DNA from: Acidobacteriota bacterium
GTDB lineage: Bacteria > Acidobacteriota > Terriglobia > Terriglobales > Acidobacteriaceae
Assembly (NCBI GenBank): GCA_025353435.1
Contig: JANXQR010000176.1
Span: forward strand, 1-8,532
Length of the DNA: 8,532 bases
Reading direction: 5' to 3'
Shown one piece after another: positions 1 to 6,612 of this stretch. Below the pieces are notes generated by a model that saw nothing but the letters and a program-made list of their open reading frames with translations, was not told the DNA's origin and searched no databases. The position numbers and the translations under genes were made by a program. Within the stretch, counting starts at the first letter, position 1, and every line of letters begins with the position of its first letter.

Positions 1-1422
1 ACCGCCAAGGTTGAAGGAAAGCTGGGGCGGACGACGATTGCGCTGGACCTGGAAGGGTTGTCACCGGCGAATGGATTTGGACCTGAGTATCTAACTTACG
101 TGGTGTGGGCGATTACGCCAGAGGGGCGGCCGGTGCGCATAGGCGAAGTGCTTCCGTCGGGCGGTAAGAATCGCGTTGAGACGACCGCGACCACGGATCT
201 GCAGGCATTTGGCTTGATTGTGACCGCCGAGCCGTATTACGACGTGAGTCTTCCGAGCGACTTGGTGGTGATGCAGAACGTGGTGGATGAAGCGACGGAG
301 GGCGTGATTGAGCAGGTGAATGCCCACTACACGCTGTTGCCGCGTGGCGCCTATGCGGAGACGGCGGGACGGCATGCGGTACTGCATCCGATTACGCGGA
401 ACGAGCGCTCGCCACTGGAACTGTATGAGGCGGAGAATGCGGTCCAGATTGCCACTGCTGCCGGCGCTGAGAAGTACGCCGCCGACACCATGGCCACGGC
501 GAAGACGGCGCTTTTGAATGCGGAGCAAGCCGATGCGCATAAGAGCGAGCGCAAGACCGTTATCACGTATGCTCGCGAGGCTGTGCAGACTGCGGAAGAC
601 GCGCGCCTGATCACGATTCGCAAGATCAAGGCGGAAGATGAGGCGGAGGAACTGAAGGCGCGGCAAGACGCTGAGGCTTCGGCGAAGGAGTCGAAGGCGG
701 AAGCGGATCGGCAGACGGCGCAGCGTGCGCAGGCCGATGCGGCGGCGGAAGAAGCGAAGGCTCGCGAAGAGCAAGCGCGTGCGGCACGTGCGACGGCCGA
801 GGCGCAGGCACAGCAGTCGCAACTGCAAGCGCAGCAAGCTCAGCAGCAGGCCCAGCTGGCCAAGCAGCAAGCTGACCAGGCGCAGCAGCAGACGGCACAG
901 ATTCGCGAGCGGCTGAAGCAGCAACTTAACCAGGTGCTGCAAACGCGCGAATCGGCTCGCGGGCTGATTGTGAATATGTCGGATGTTCTGTTCGACTTCA
1001 ACAAGTACACGCTGAAGTCAGAGACGCGCGAGAAACTGGCGAAGGTGTCGGGGATTCTGCTCGCGTATCCGGGGCTGAAGATGCAGGTGGAAGGCCACAC
1101 GGATAACATCGGGTCGGATGAGTATAACCAGAAGCTTTCAGACCAGCGGGCGGGCGCGGTGCGCGATTACCTGGTTTCACAGGGGGTGTCGGACGGGAGC
1201 ATATCGGCGCGGGGTTTAGGCAAGACGCAACCTATCGCGGATAACTCGACTAACTCGGGGCGTGCGCAGAACAGACGGGTGGAGCTAGTGGTTTCAGGCG
1301 ACGCGATTGGCGTACAGGAGACGGCGCCAGGCGCGGCTGACGGAACGGAACCTGGGAGCCAGCCGGTGCCTCCGCCAGCCCCGCAGAACGCGACAGGGCA
1401 GGTAAATTCGCCGCAGAGATAA
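1..1422 (+). CDS. OmpA-family peptidoglycan-binding protein with long coiled coil (5' end missing)
   Basis: The reading frame is open at the left edge, so the N-terminus and any signal peptide lie outside the window; the TTG at 58 is only an internal codon. 473 residues are visible. Residues 1 to about 130 form a beta-rich region I do not recognise. Residues about 140-315 are Ala/Glu/Gln/Lys-rich with heptad character, turning almost pure Gln/Ala near 265-300, and should form a long coiled coil. Residues about 325-432 are an OmpA-like domain: VLFDFNKYTL opening, EGHTDNIGS, then LSDQRA and NRRVELVV. D368 and R383 are 15 residues apart, like D271 and R286 of E. coli OmpA, which bind diaminopimelate in peptidoglycan. 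The tail is Pro/Gly/Gln-rich. No beta-barrel is visible in this part. Inferred role: a periplasmic or outer-membrane protein anchoring the envelope to the cell wall. The gene is followed by a strong terminator and ends its transcript. Confidence 0.9.
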   Translation, partial: TAKVEGKLGRTTIALDLEGLSPANGFGPEYLTYVVWAITPEGRPVRIGEVLPSGGKNRVETTATTDLQAFGLIVTAEPYYDVSLPSDLVVMQNVVDEATEGVIEQVNAHYTLLPRGAYAETAGRHAVLHPITRNERSPLELYEAENAVQIATAAGAEKYAADTMATAKTALLNAEQADAHKSERKTVITYAREAVQTAEDARLITIRKIKAEDEAEELKARQDAEASAKESKAEADRQTAQRAQADAAAEEAKAREEQARAARATAEAQAQQSQLQAQQAQQQAQLAKQQADQAQQQTAQIRERLKQQLNQVLQTRESARGLIVNMSDVLFDFNKYTLKSETREKLAKVSGILLAYPGLKMQVEGHTDNIGSDEYNQKLSDQRAGAVRDYLVSQGVSDGSISARGLGKTQPIADNSTNSGRAQNRRVELVVSGDAIGVQETAPGAADGTEPGSQPVPPPAPQNATGQVNSPQR

Positions 1423-1454
1423 CGTTGTTGGATGAATTTGTGGTGTGAGATGAG

Positions 1455-1487
1455 AAGGCCGCTCCGGGTGGGGCGGCCTTTCTTTAT
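1455..1487 (+). terminator. Rho-independent terminator after the OmpA-family gene
   Basis: An 8-bp perfect stem, AAGGCCGC (1455-1462) with GCGGCCTT (1473-1480), encloses a 10-base loop. It runs directly into a T-rich tail, TTTCTTTAT (1479-1487). It starts 33 bases after the TAA stop of the OmpA-family gene. The tail ends 6 bases before the stop codon of the convergent oxidoreductase gene at 1494. Read on the minus strand the hairpin is followed by CTCATCTCAC rather than a U-run, so it should work best for the plus-strand gene. Confidence 0.85.
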
Positions 1488-1493
1488 CGAGGA

Positions 1494-2504
1494 TTAATCG
1501 CGGTGGCCGGACGACTCGCCGGGAAAATGTACGCCGATTGCCGAGCGGGCTTCTTGCAATAGGCGGGCCATTCCGAGTGATAGCGCGTGTGTGATCTCTG
1601 GGCTTTCGCGCAGGCCGTCGCGGATGAGCTGACAGAAGTGGGCGGTTTCATAGTTGAATCCGCCATGCGTGAAGGGCTCGTCGAGGATGACTTCGCGGCC
1701 GTCGAGGTAACGGACGGTGGCGCGCGAGGGGTTCCACCAGTTGGCGTGAATTCTCACGTAGCCGCGGGGAGCGCAGAGCAGGGCATCGCCGAGGCTGAGC
1801 AGATCGAGCCCTGTGTGCAGTTGAGCCATGCCGCGCTGGTGTTCGGTCTGGAAGATGGCGAAGCTGTCGACGGCGTCCGCGCTGAGGCGGCCCATGACTT
1901 GGATTCGCTTGAAATCACCTAACCAATCGAGCGCGAGAAAGGCCGGGTAGGGGCCGATTCCGAGAACGCCACCGCCGCCAAGCTCGCGGAAATGGAGAGG
2001 GTAGTCGGGCGGGAGCGTGGAGTCGGAGTGACCGGCGCGCACGAATCCGATTGGGCCGATTGGGTCTTCAGCGAGATGGGCGCGGAGTTTGCGATAGAGG
2101 GGGAAGAAGGGGGGCTTCATGGCCTCCATGAAGAGGCGGTCTTGAGAGCGCGCTGCGTTGAGGATGGTCGCGAGTTGAGGCACGTTGAGCGCGGAGGGCT
2201 TCTCGCAAAGCACATGCTTACCGGCGTTGAGGGATGCGATGCAGAGTTCCGCATGCGTGTCAGGATGCGTGGCGACGTATACGGCGTCGATGGGTGCGGC
2301 GAGAAGCTCGTCGATGGTGGTGGCGACACGTTGCACGCTGAAGCGCTGCGCGAATTCCGTGGCGCGTTGGGGGTTGCGGCCCCAGATGGAATTCAGAGCG
2401 GCGTTGGGGACGCCGGCCAGTCCCTGCGCGAAACGGGCTGCGGCGCGGCCGGGGCCGATGATGCCCCAGCGGATTGCGCTTGCTGGCTGCGGAGTTGCGT
2501 TCAC
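1494..2504 (-). CDS. Gfo/Idh/MocA-family NAD(P)-dependent oxidoreductase
   Basis: A 336-residue protein of normal length for the family. The N-terminal Rossmann fold begins at about residue 12 with GIIGPGRAAARFA. HVLCEKPSALN has the EKP motif at 101-103, whose Lys is usually catalytic in this family. FMEAMKPPFFP (125-135) and GGGGVLGIGPYP (177-188) match the second conserved block of dihydrodiol dehydrogenase and glucose-fructose oxidoreductase relatives. No signal peptide or membrane segment is seen, so it should be cytosolic. These enzymes oxidise or reduce sugars, inositols and related polyols with NAD(P); the substrate cannot be told from sequence. The start is GTG at 2504, overlapping the dapD stop as GTGA, which implies translational coupling. 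The context suggests joint expression with DapD but does not prove a role in lysine synthesis. It is not DapB-like in sequence. Confidence 0.88.
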   Translation of the reverse strand: MNATPQPASAIRWGIIGPGRAAARFAQGLAGVPNAALNSIWGRNPQRATEFAQRFSVQRVATTIDELLAAPIDAVYVATHPDTHAELCIASLNAGKHVLCEKPSALNVPQLATILNAARSQDRLFMEAMKPPFFPLYRKLRAHLAEDPIGPIGFVRAGHSDSTLPPDYPLHFRELGGGGVLGIGPYPAFLALDWLGDFKRIQVMGRLSADAVDSFAIFQTEHQRGMAQLHTGLDLLSLGDALLCAPRGYVRIHANWWNPSRATVRYLDGREVILDEPFTHGGFNYETAHFCQLIRDGLRESPEITHALSLGMARLLQEARSAIGVHFPGESSGHRD

Positions 2505-3361
2505 CGCAGCAGATCTTCGAGCGTGGTGCTGAGGCTGGTTTTGTCGTCGCGGTATTTGACGATGACGGCTGCGTAGAGGCTGAGTCCCCAGGCCTGACTG
2601 TTGGGGTGGCCCTTGCCTTTTGTGACGACGCGCGAGCCGGGGACGACGACGGCGTCCTGGGGGATGATGAGCGGCGATTCGTCACTGGAGCGAAGGACGT
2701 TGCCGTGTACGAGATCGAAGACGGGGGTTCCGCGGGTGAGGATTGTGCCTGCGGCCAGGACGGCGCCGCGCTGCACGATGGTGCCCTCATAGACGCCGCA
2801 GTTGCCGCCGACCAGGACATCGTCTTCAATGATGACCGGGCTGGCATTGACGGGCTCAAGGACGCCGCCGATTTGGGCCGCTGCGCTCAAATGAACGCGC
2901 TTGCCAATCTGTGCGCAGGAACCGACCAGCGCATGCGAATCGACCATGGTGCCTTCGTCGACCCATGCGCCGGTGTTGATGTACATGGGGGGCGCGCAAA
3001 CGACGCCGCGCGCCACATATGCGCCGGTGCGAATGGCCGAACCGCCGGCGACAACCCGGACGCCGTCGCCAGTGGTCATGTGCCGAGCCGGAAAAGTGTT
3101 CTTGTCAACGAAAGTGAGGGCACCTGAGGGAACGTCCTCCAGGATGCCGAGACGGAAGCCGAGCAGGATTCCCTGCTTGACCCACATATTTACTTTCCAG
3201 CCCGTCGGTGAGGAGGAGTCGGGAGAAGCGGAGCGGATTTCGCCGCGCTCGAGGGCACTGCGAAAGTGGCTGAATGCTTCGAGCGCCGCAGGGTTCCCGA
3301 TCGCATCCGGGCCCGATGCGACAAATGTCTCAATGAGGTTTTGCAGGGTTGAGGTGGTCAT
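2501..3361 (-). CDS. dapD: 2,3,4,5-tetrahydropyridine-2,6-dicarboxylate N-succinyltransferase (DapD)
   Basis: DapD transfers succinyl from succinyl-CoA to tetrahydrodipicolinate, an early step of the succinylase branch to meso-diaminopimelate and lysine, in the cytosol. From the ATG at 3361 it has 286 residues (E. coli about 274). The N-terminal helical domain includes WVKQGILLGFRLG (60-72), matching WLKKAVLLSFRI of E. coli. From about residue 103 comes a left-handed beta-helix of hexapeptide repeats with GAWVDEGTMVD (131-141), VGSCAQIGKRVHLS (146-159) and IGGVLEPVNASP (164-175), very close to E. coli DapD. D141 and E192 (YEGT) are likely active-site acids by family analogy. The C-terminal SLYAAVIVKYRDDKT and LEDLLR are also typical. 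An in-frame TTG at 3379 would add six residues. I prefer the ATG because MTTSTLQNLIE aligns with known starts, although neither start has a good Shine-Dalgarno. The stop overlaps the next gene by 4 bases. Confidence 0.93.
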   Translation of the reverse strand: MTTSTLQNLIETFVASGPDAIGNPAALEAFSHFRSALERGEIRSASPDSSSPTGWKVNMWVKQGILLGFRLGILEDVPSGALTFVDKNTFPARHMTTGDGVRVVAGGSAIRTGAYVARGVVCAPPMYINTGAWVDEGTMVDSHALVGSCAQIGKRVHLSAAAQIGGVLEPVNASPVIIEDDVLVGGNCGVYEGTIVQRGAVLAAGTILTRGTPVFDLVHGNVLRSSDESPLIIPQDAVVVPGSRVVTKGKGHPNSQAWGLSLYAAVIVKYRDDKTSLSTTLEDLLR

Positions 3362-3420
3362 GCAACTTGAGTCTAACAAGTCTGGAGTTTAGCAATTCTG
3401 GAGTTTCGCAAGTCTGGAAG
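3362..3420 (-). repeat. 16-bp direct tandem repeat just upstream of dapD
   Basis: On the plus strand the units are AAGTCTGGAGTTTAGC (3378-3393), AATTCTGGAGTTTCGC (3394-3409, two differences) and a partial AAGTCTGGAAG (3410-3420). A more decayed unit may sit at 3362-3377, where CTTGAGTCTAAC matches CTGGAGTTTAGC at 9 of 12 positions. Read in the direction of dapD, the motif AAACTCCAGA recurs every 16 bp and ends against the start codon. The array overlaps the six codons that the alternative TTG start would add. It could be a set of protein-binding sites, a leader element or a small slippage expansion. The sequence alone does not decide. Confidence 0.75.
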
Positions 3421-3459
3421 GACTGCAGCCGCGAATGGCGCAGGGGAATTTGCGCTTGA

Positions 3460-3474
3460 GAAAACGGCGTTTTC
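3460..3474. promoter_or_regulatory. Perfect 15-bp inverted repeat upstream of dapD
   Basis: GAAAACG (3460-3466) and CGTTTTC (3468-3474) are exact inverted copies around a single central base. It lies about 100 bp upstream of the dapD start in the non-coding stretch between dapD and the 113-residue gene. The symmetry fits a dimeric regulator site. A transcript hairpin is unlikely with a one-base loop. No convincing sigma-70 promoter was found beside it, so the regulatory reading is tentative. Confidence 0.35.
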
Positions 3475-3529
3475 AGGAGATTGAGGAGGGTAGGCAGGCT
3501 GAAAAGAAAACGTTGTCATCAATACAAAA

Positions 3530-3566
3530 CCTGCGACTACGACGAACAGTGGCGCGCAAACGCAGG
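3530..3566 (-). terminator. Weak candidate terminator after the 113-residue gene
   Basis: Read on the minus strand, CCTGCG (3566-3561) can pair with CGCAGG (3535-3530), followed by TTTTGTATT. It starts 18 bases after the TAA of the small unknown gene. The 6-bp stem is short and the 25-base loop is long, so this is only a possible terminator separating that gene from dapD. Confidence 0.25.
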
Positions 3567-3584
3567 CAATTTCAGTGACGATTC

Positions 3585-3926
3585 TTAAGCAGCGGGGCGA
3601 GTGTGGACGCGCGACCGCATTGGATCTGCAGCAGAAACGGGCTGGAGACGGAATGAATTGTTTCCCGCTGGAATCATAGCGAGAGGAACGGGAGTGCGAT
3701 CGCGGCTGCTGTGCATGTGCTTGGATTCAATCCACGCGCAGAGCCGAGGGTCATGAATTTCGGGCTGGCCGTGCCAGAAATCTGGCGCCAATCCACACTG
3801 GATCGAAAGGTGATCCAACTGCAATTCGATGGTCGAAACGTTCTTTGGAAAATAGCGCCGGACGTTGTCTGTGCCGACGTGAATTCCCGAAAGCCCCCGA
3901 CCTTTACTTTGAGCTTTTACAACCAT
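3585..3926 (-). CDS. Small protein of unknown function (113 aa)
   Basis: I recognise no named family. The frame stays open to a TTG at 4025, but the ATG at 3926 is a better start. The bases AGGTG lie four bases before it, a usable Shine-Dalgarno, and the 33 upstream codons read as a Cys-rich, non-protein-like stretch. From the ATG the protein has 113 residues beginning MVVKAQSKGRG. It has a well-balanced core, including VRRYFPKNVSTIELQLDHL, then CGLAPDFWHGQPEIHDPRL. It has no signal peptide, membrane segment, obvious metal motif or DNA-binding helix. The tail after about residue 85 looks variable. I have a faint memory of similar small hypothetical proteins in Acidobacteriaceae, which would make it conserved, but this is recall, not a search. 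It lies on the same strand as dapD, 223 bp upstream, and is probably transcribed alone. The 106-codon frame on the opposite strand over it looks less protein-like. Confidence 0.65.
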   Translation of the reverse strand: MVVKAQSKGRGLSGIHVGTDNVRRYFPKNVSTIELQLDHLSIQCGLAPDFWHGQPEIHDPRLCAWIESKHMHSSRDRTPVPLAMIPAGNNSFRLQPVSAADPMRSRVHTRPAA

Positions 3927-4318
3927 AAACACCTGCTCTTCATTCTGGGTGAGATTACAGAGATACGGAGAGGCGCAAGACAACGCACAGCCAATGAGAC
4001 AAAATCCGCAATGCGGAGATCTCAATTCTGAAACACAACAGATGGAAATCCAGTTTCGATAAGCATTGCAATCAGCTTACCCAGTTCTGAAACTTACCCA
4101 GCTTGATTCAACGCTTTTGCCGTTACTTCTTACAGATGATTGATGCAATCGATGCTGAACCGGTTACCCAAGATCTTCTGTTCTAGCAGGTCAACGTTTT
4201 GATGCTATGAACTGGAAGTTACAACCTCATCAACCTTGTGCCGCTGGCGAGTGGCTATAAGGGGCTTGCCGAGATACGGGATTAGTTCTTGGGGTGGGAC
4301 TAACCTGTTACTACGAGT
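3927..4318. other. 392-bp gene-free, AT-richer gap with short repeats
   Basis: No convincing gene, tRNA or clear terminator was found between the aminotransferase stop and the 113-residue gene. A count of 4021-4140 gives 48 G+C in 120 bases (40%), far below the flanking genes. CTTACCCAG occurs at 4076-4084 and 4093-4101, 17 bp apart, and TTACCCA recurs at 4164-4170. TTCTGAAAC occurs at 4026-4034 and 4085-4093. Short palindromes are TCCGCA-A-TGCGGA (4005-4017), ATTGCAAT (4065-4072) and AACCGGTT (4158-4165). Just after the aminotransferase stop, minus-strand GGTTAGT and ACTAATC could form a 7-bp hairpin including one G-U pair, but no U-run follows. The repeats lie upstream of the 113-residue gene and may be control sites. 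Confidence 0.6.
3954..3983 (-). promoter_or_regulatory. Candidate sigma-70 promoter for the 113-residue gene
   Basis: On the minus strand TTGTCT (3983-3978) and TGTAAT (3959-3954) are separated by 18 bases. The -10 box matches TATAAT at 5 of 6 positions; the -35 keeps only the TTG core. Transcription would start near 3947, giving a leader of about 20 bases that carries the AGGTG ribosome binding site. This supports the ATG at 3926 over the longer frame. It was found by eye and is not unique enough to be sure. Confidence 0.35.
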
Positions 4319-5431
4319 CTACCAAGAAATTGATATCTCAGCCAGTGCTTGAGAAACTTCGGAAAGTTGTTGCTCACTAATTCGATTAAATAGAGGCAGA
4401 GCAAGCATGCGCGGTGCAATGGCTTCAGTAACTGGGAGCGACGGGCGGCCCTGAGGATGATTTCGCCATGCCGGTTGAAGGTGGATTGGCGCGAAGTACC
4501 GGCCGGTGGCGATACCCTGTGACGCAAGTTGAGCCTGAGTGCGGTCGCGGGCGGGTCCGTCTGGCATTCGCACCACAAAGACGAACCAGCTGATGGTGCG
4601 TAGAGGGAGGCGCGAGGGCGGCAGTTCGATGCTGGGGATGTCTGCGAGAAGGTCGAGATATCGTTCAACTGCTGCCTCGCGAAGAGCAAGCATTTCAGGG
4701 AGGCGGCTAAGCTGCACGGTCCCGAGTGCGCAGGCGATTTCAGAGAGGCGATAGTTGTAGCCGTGCTCGGCGTGATCGAGCCATTTTGTTCCTGCGCGCC
4801 CCTGATTGCGGAGACTGCGCAGCCTCGCCGCGTGTGCGGTGGATCGTGCCAACACTGCGCCGCCTTCTCCCGTTGTCATTTGTTTGTTGGGATAAAAGCC
4901 AAACACGGAAAGGTCGCCGAACGTGCCGACGGGTTGTTGCTGAAATGTGGCGCCAATGGCCTCGCAAGCGTCTTCCAGGAGGACGAGATTATGCTGGTCG
5001 GCGAGGTCGCGCAATCGATCCATCTGCGCTGGAATGCCGAAGGTGTGAACAACGATGATGGCGCGGGTGCGGTGCGTGACGCCATCTGCAACGCTGGCGG
5101 GATCGAGGTTGAGCGTGACGGGGTCAATGTCTGCGAAGACCGGCGTTGCGCCAGCTTGAATTACGGCATTGGCCACCGCGATGAAGGTGAACGATGGCAC
5201 GATGACTTCGTGGCCGGGCCCGATTCCGAGGGTGAGAAGCGCGATGTGCAGGCCAGCTGTTCCAGAGCTTACAGCGACTGCATGAGGCACACCGTGATAA
5301 TCGGCAAGTGCGGATTCAAATGCATTGAGTTGTGGCCCAAGGCTGAGATGCGGGGTGCGAAGGACAGCTGTGACCGCTTCGATTTCCGCTTGTGTTATGT
5401 CGGGTGCGGAGAGCGGAATGCGGAATCTCAT
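4319..5431 (-). CDS. DegT/DnrJ/EryC1/StrS-family PLP-dependent sugar aminotransferase
   Basis: These enzymes move an amino group, usually from glutamate, onto a keto group of a nucleotide-linked sugar. The protein has 370 residues, full length for the family. It opens with IPLSAPDITQAEIEAV. SSGTAGLHIAL (55-65) forms the phosphate-binding part, LLEDACEAIGA (151-161) contains the PLP-ring Asp (D154), and FGFYPNKQMTTGEGG (177-191) contains the Schiff-base Lys (K183). HGYNYRLSEI (223-232) is also conserved. It is soluble and cytosolic. The ATG at 5431 overlaps the stop of the NeuC-like gene as ATGA, so it is the last gene of a coupled three-gene operon. With a 4,6-dehydratase in the same operon, the likely substrate is a UDP-4-keto-6-deoxy-HexNAc, giving a 4-amino sugar. 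The family assignment is firm; the sugar and amino position are inferred. It does not closely resemble the LegC aminotransferases as I remember them. Confidence 0.93.
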   Translation of the reverse strand: MRFRIPLSAPDITQAEIEAVTAVLRTPHLSLGPQLNAFESALADYHGVPHAVAVSSGTAGLHIALLTLGIGPGHEVIVPSFTFIAVANAVIQAGATPVFADIDPVTLNLDPASVADGVTHRTRAIIVVHTFGIPAQMDRLRDLADQHNLVLLEDACEAIGATFQQQPVGTFGDLSVFGFYPNKQMTTGEGGAVLARSTAHAARLRSLRNQGRAGTKWLDHAEHGYNYRLSEIACALGTVQLSRLPEMLALREAAVERYLDLLADIPSIELPPSRLPLRTISWFVFVVRMPDGPARDRTQAQLASQGIATGRYFAPIHLQPAWRNHPQGRPSLPVTEAIAPRMLALPLFNRISEQQLSEVSQALAEISISW

Positions 5432-6612
5432 GGCAGATCTGCCTCATTCGGCAAAGGCGTTGGTTGCTTAATGAGCAGGTGTTCTAGCGGCACCTCCGCT
5501 AGCACTCGAACGATCGTCTTTGCGGCCGTGCCATCTCCGTACGGATTGGCCATGCCGACCAGCGATTGTTTGAATTCGAGACTGGTGGCGCGCACGAGAG
5601 CGGCAAGGATCATTGCCGAATCCGCAGGTGTATCAATGATGTTCCGCGCGCGCTCGCGGCCCTGTTGGCGCATTCCGACGTTAACTACGGGAAGCGCAAA
5701 CGATGCTGCTTCCATGATGCCGCTGGAGGAATTGCCGACCATGGCATCGACCTGGCCGAGCAGGCTCCAATAGGTGATGGCATCAAGATTCACAAAGACG
5801 CGCGTGTGCGGTCGTACGGCGGCCAGTGCTCGTGTGCGATCGATGAGAGCACGACTCCCGGCGTCCGAGTTGGGGTAGACAAAGATGAGTTGGTCGGTGA
5901 CTCGCGCCAATGCGGAGAAGAGCGAATCGGCCTCGGCGTTGGTGTCGTTCAGAATTGTGACCGGGTGCCACGCGGCAAGCAACGCTGGATGCATGAGTGA
6001 AATCCCCAGGCGCGCTTCAAGGGCAGCACGATCGAGCAGCATGGATCGTTTTATGTGATCAAGCGACGGCGCGCCAGCATGGTGTACGCGCCATGGCTCC
6101 TCGCCCATCGCTATAACGCGGCGTCGCGCAGTTTCCGTTGATGTGAAGTGAACGTGAGCCAGCTTGGTGATAGCGTTGCGGACGGCGTCGTCTATGGCGC
6201 CCTGGCTGATTTCGCCGCCCTCGATGTGCGCGATAGGAATGCGCATGGCGCACGCGACGGAAGCGGGCGCGAGTATCTCGTAGCGGTCGGCAATCAGGAG
6301 CAGCAGGTCAGGGCGATTTGCCGAGAGCGCGTCGGCCAGGCCGAGGATGGCAACGCCAATGGTCTTCGCCATTCCCGTGTCCGTGTCAGAGCTGAACAGG
6401 CATTCAATCCGGCCGTGGATGGGGAAACCATCGGACTCGATTTCACGCACTGTTGACCCAAATTCGGGCGACAAATGTGCGCCCATGACCCACACGCCGA
6501 GTTCGATGCCTGGATGCGTGGCAAGTTCGCGTAACGGCCAGTAGAGGTGGCTGTAGTCGGCTCGCGAGGTGGTAATGACGCCGATGCGGCGTGGGCGGAT
6601 TTCGTCGTTCAT
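5428..6612 (-). CDS. Hydrolysing UDP-N-acetylhexosamine 2-epimerase (NeuC/LegG family)
   Basis: This family removes UDP from a UDP-HexNAc while inverting C2, giving free ManNAc (NeuC) or 2,4-diacetamido-2,4,6-trideoxymannose (LegG) for nonulosonic acid synthesis. From the ATG at 6612 the protein has 394 residues, near the family norm; the frame upstream lies inside the dehydratase gene. Motifs in order: VITTSRADYSHL (12-23), HLSPEFGSTVREIESDGF (46-63), SSDT (74-77), ADRYE (108-112), IAHIEGGE (127-134), GAIDD (138-142), HPVT (216-219), GNSSSGIMEA (293-302), RQQGR (315-319). D109, E131 and D141 line up with the acids reported as essential in the meningococcal enzyme. One difference is Asn at RNAITK, where relatives I remember have RHAITK or RHSISK. 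ATGA overlaps join it to both neighbours. The dehydratase and aminotransferase beside it favour a LegG-like substrate over plain UDP-GlcNAc, by inference. Confidence 0.9.
   Translation of the reverse strand: MNDEIRPRRIGVITTSRADYSHLYWPLRELATHPGIELGVWVMGAHLSPEFGSTVREIESDGFPIHGRIECLFSSDTDTGMAKTIGVAILGLADALSANRPDLLLLIADRYEILAPASVACAMRIPIAHIEGGEISQGAIDDAVRNAITKLAHVHFTSTETARRRVIAMGEEPWRVHHAGAPSLDHIKRSMLLDRAALEARLGISLMHPALLAAWHPVTILNDTNAEADSLFSALARVTDQLIFVYPNSDAGSRALIDRTRALAAVRPHTRVFVNLDAITYWSLLGQVDAMVGNSSSGIMEAASFALPVVNVGMRQQGRERARNIIDTPADSAMILAALVRATSLEFKQSLVGMANPYGDGTAAKTIVRVLAEVPLEHLLIKQPTPLPNEADLP

Noticed and set aside
828..900. CAG/CAA/GCA-rich stretch as a separate DNA repeat element
   Set aside because: It is explained by the Gln/Ala coiled coil it encodes; the units are irregular and stay in frame.
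91..942. 283-codon open frame on the minus strand opposite the OmpA-family gene
   Set aside because: Its product is almost all Leu and Arg, as expected from the reverse of Ala/Glu/Gln-rich codons. The plus-strand frame has a clear OmpA domain.
2260..2859. 199-codon minus-strand frame rich in Ser, Pro and Arg
   Set aside because: It spans the dapD-oxidoreductase overlap in another frame; both of those have strong family motifs over the same bases.
2501..3361. DapD-like hexapeptide protein as the missing sugar N-acetyltransferase (LegH) of the sugar operon
   Set aside because: It has the full DapD motif set (GTMVD, GSCAQIGK, IGGVLEP, AVIVKY) and is separated from the operon by a gap and another gene.
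3711..4031. 106-codon plus-strand frame as an alternative gene in the gap
   Set aside because: It overlaps the 113-residue minus-strand frame, has no ribosome binding site that I can see, and its product looks less like a folded protein. Not fully excluded.
3927..4318. A tRNA, small RNA or CRISPR array in the AT-richer gap
   Set aside because: No T-arm GTTCRANYC motif, no cloverleaf, and repeats too short, too few and too unevenly spaced for a CRISPR array.
4763..5773. 336-codon open frame on the plus strand
   Set aside because: It lies opposite the aminotransferase and NeuC-like genes, crosses their junction, has no recognisable motif, and is a GC-rich antisense shadow.
5428..6612. HIEGGE in the NeuC-like enzyme as an abnormal active site, where some relatives have HIHGGE
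   Set aside because: The meningococcal enzyme, as I recall it, also has HIEGGE with the Glu essential, so this is a normal variant.
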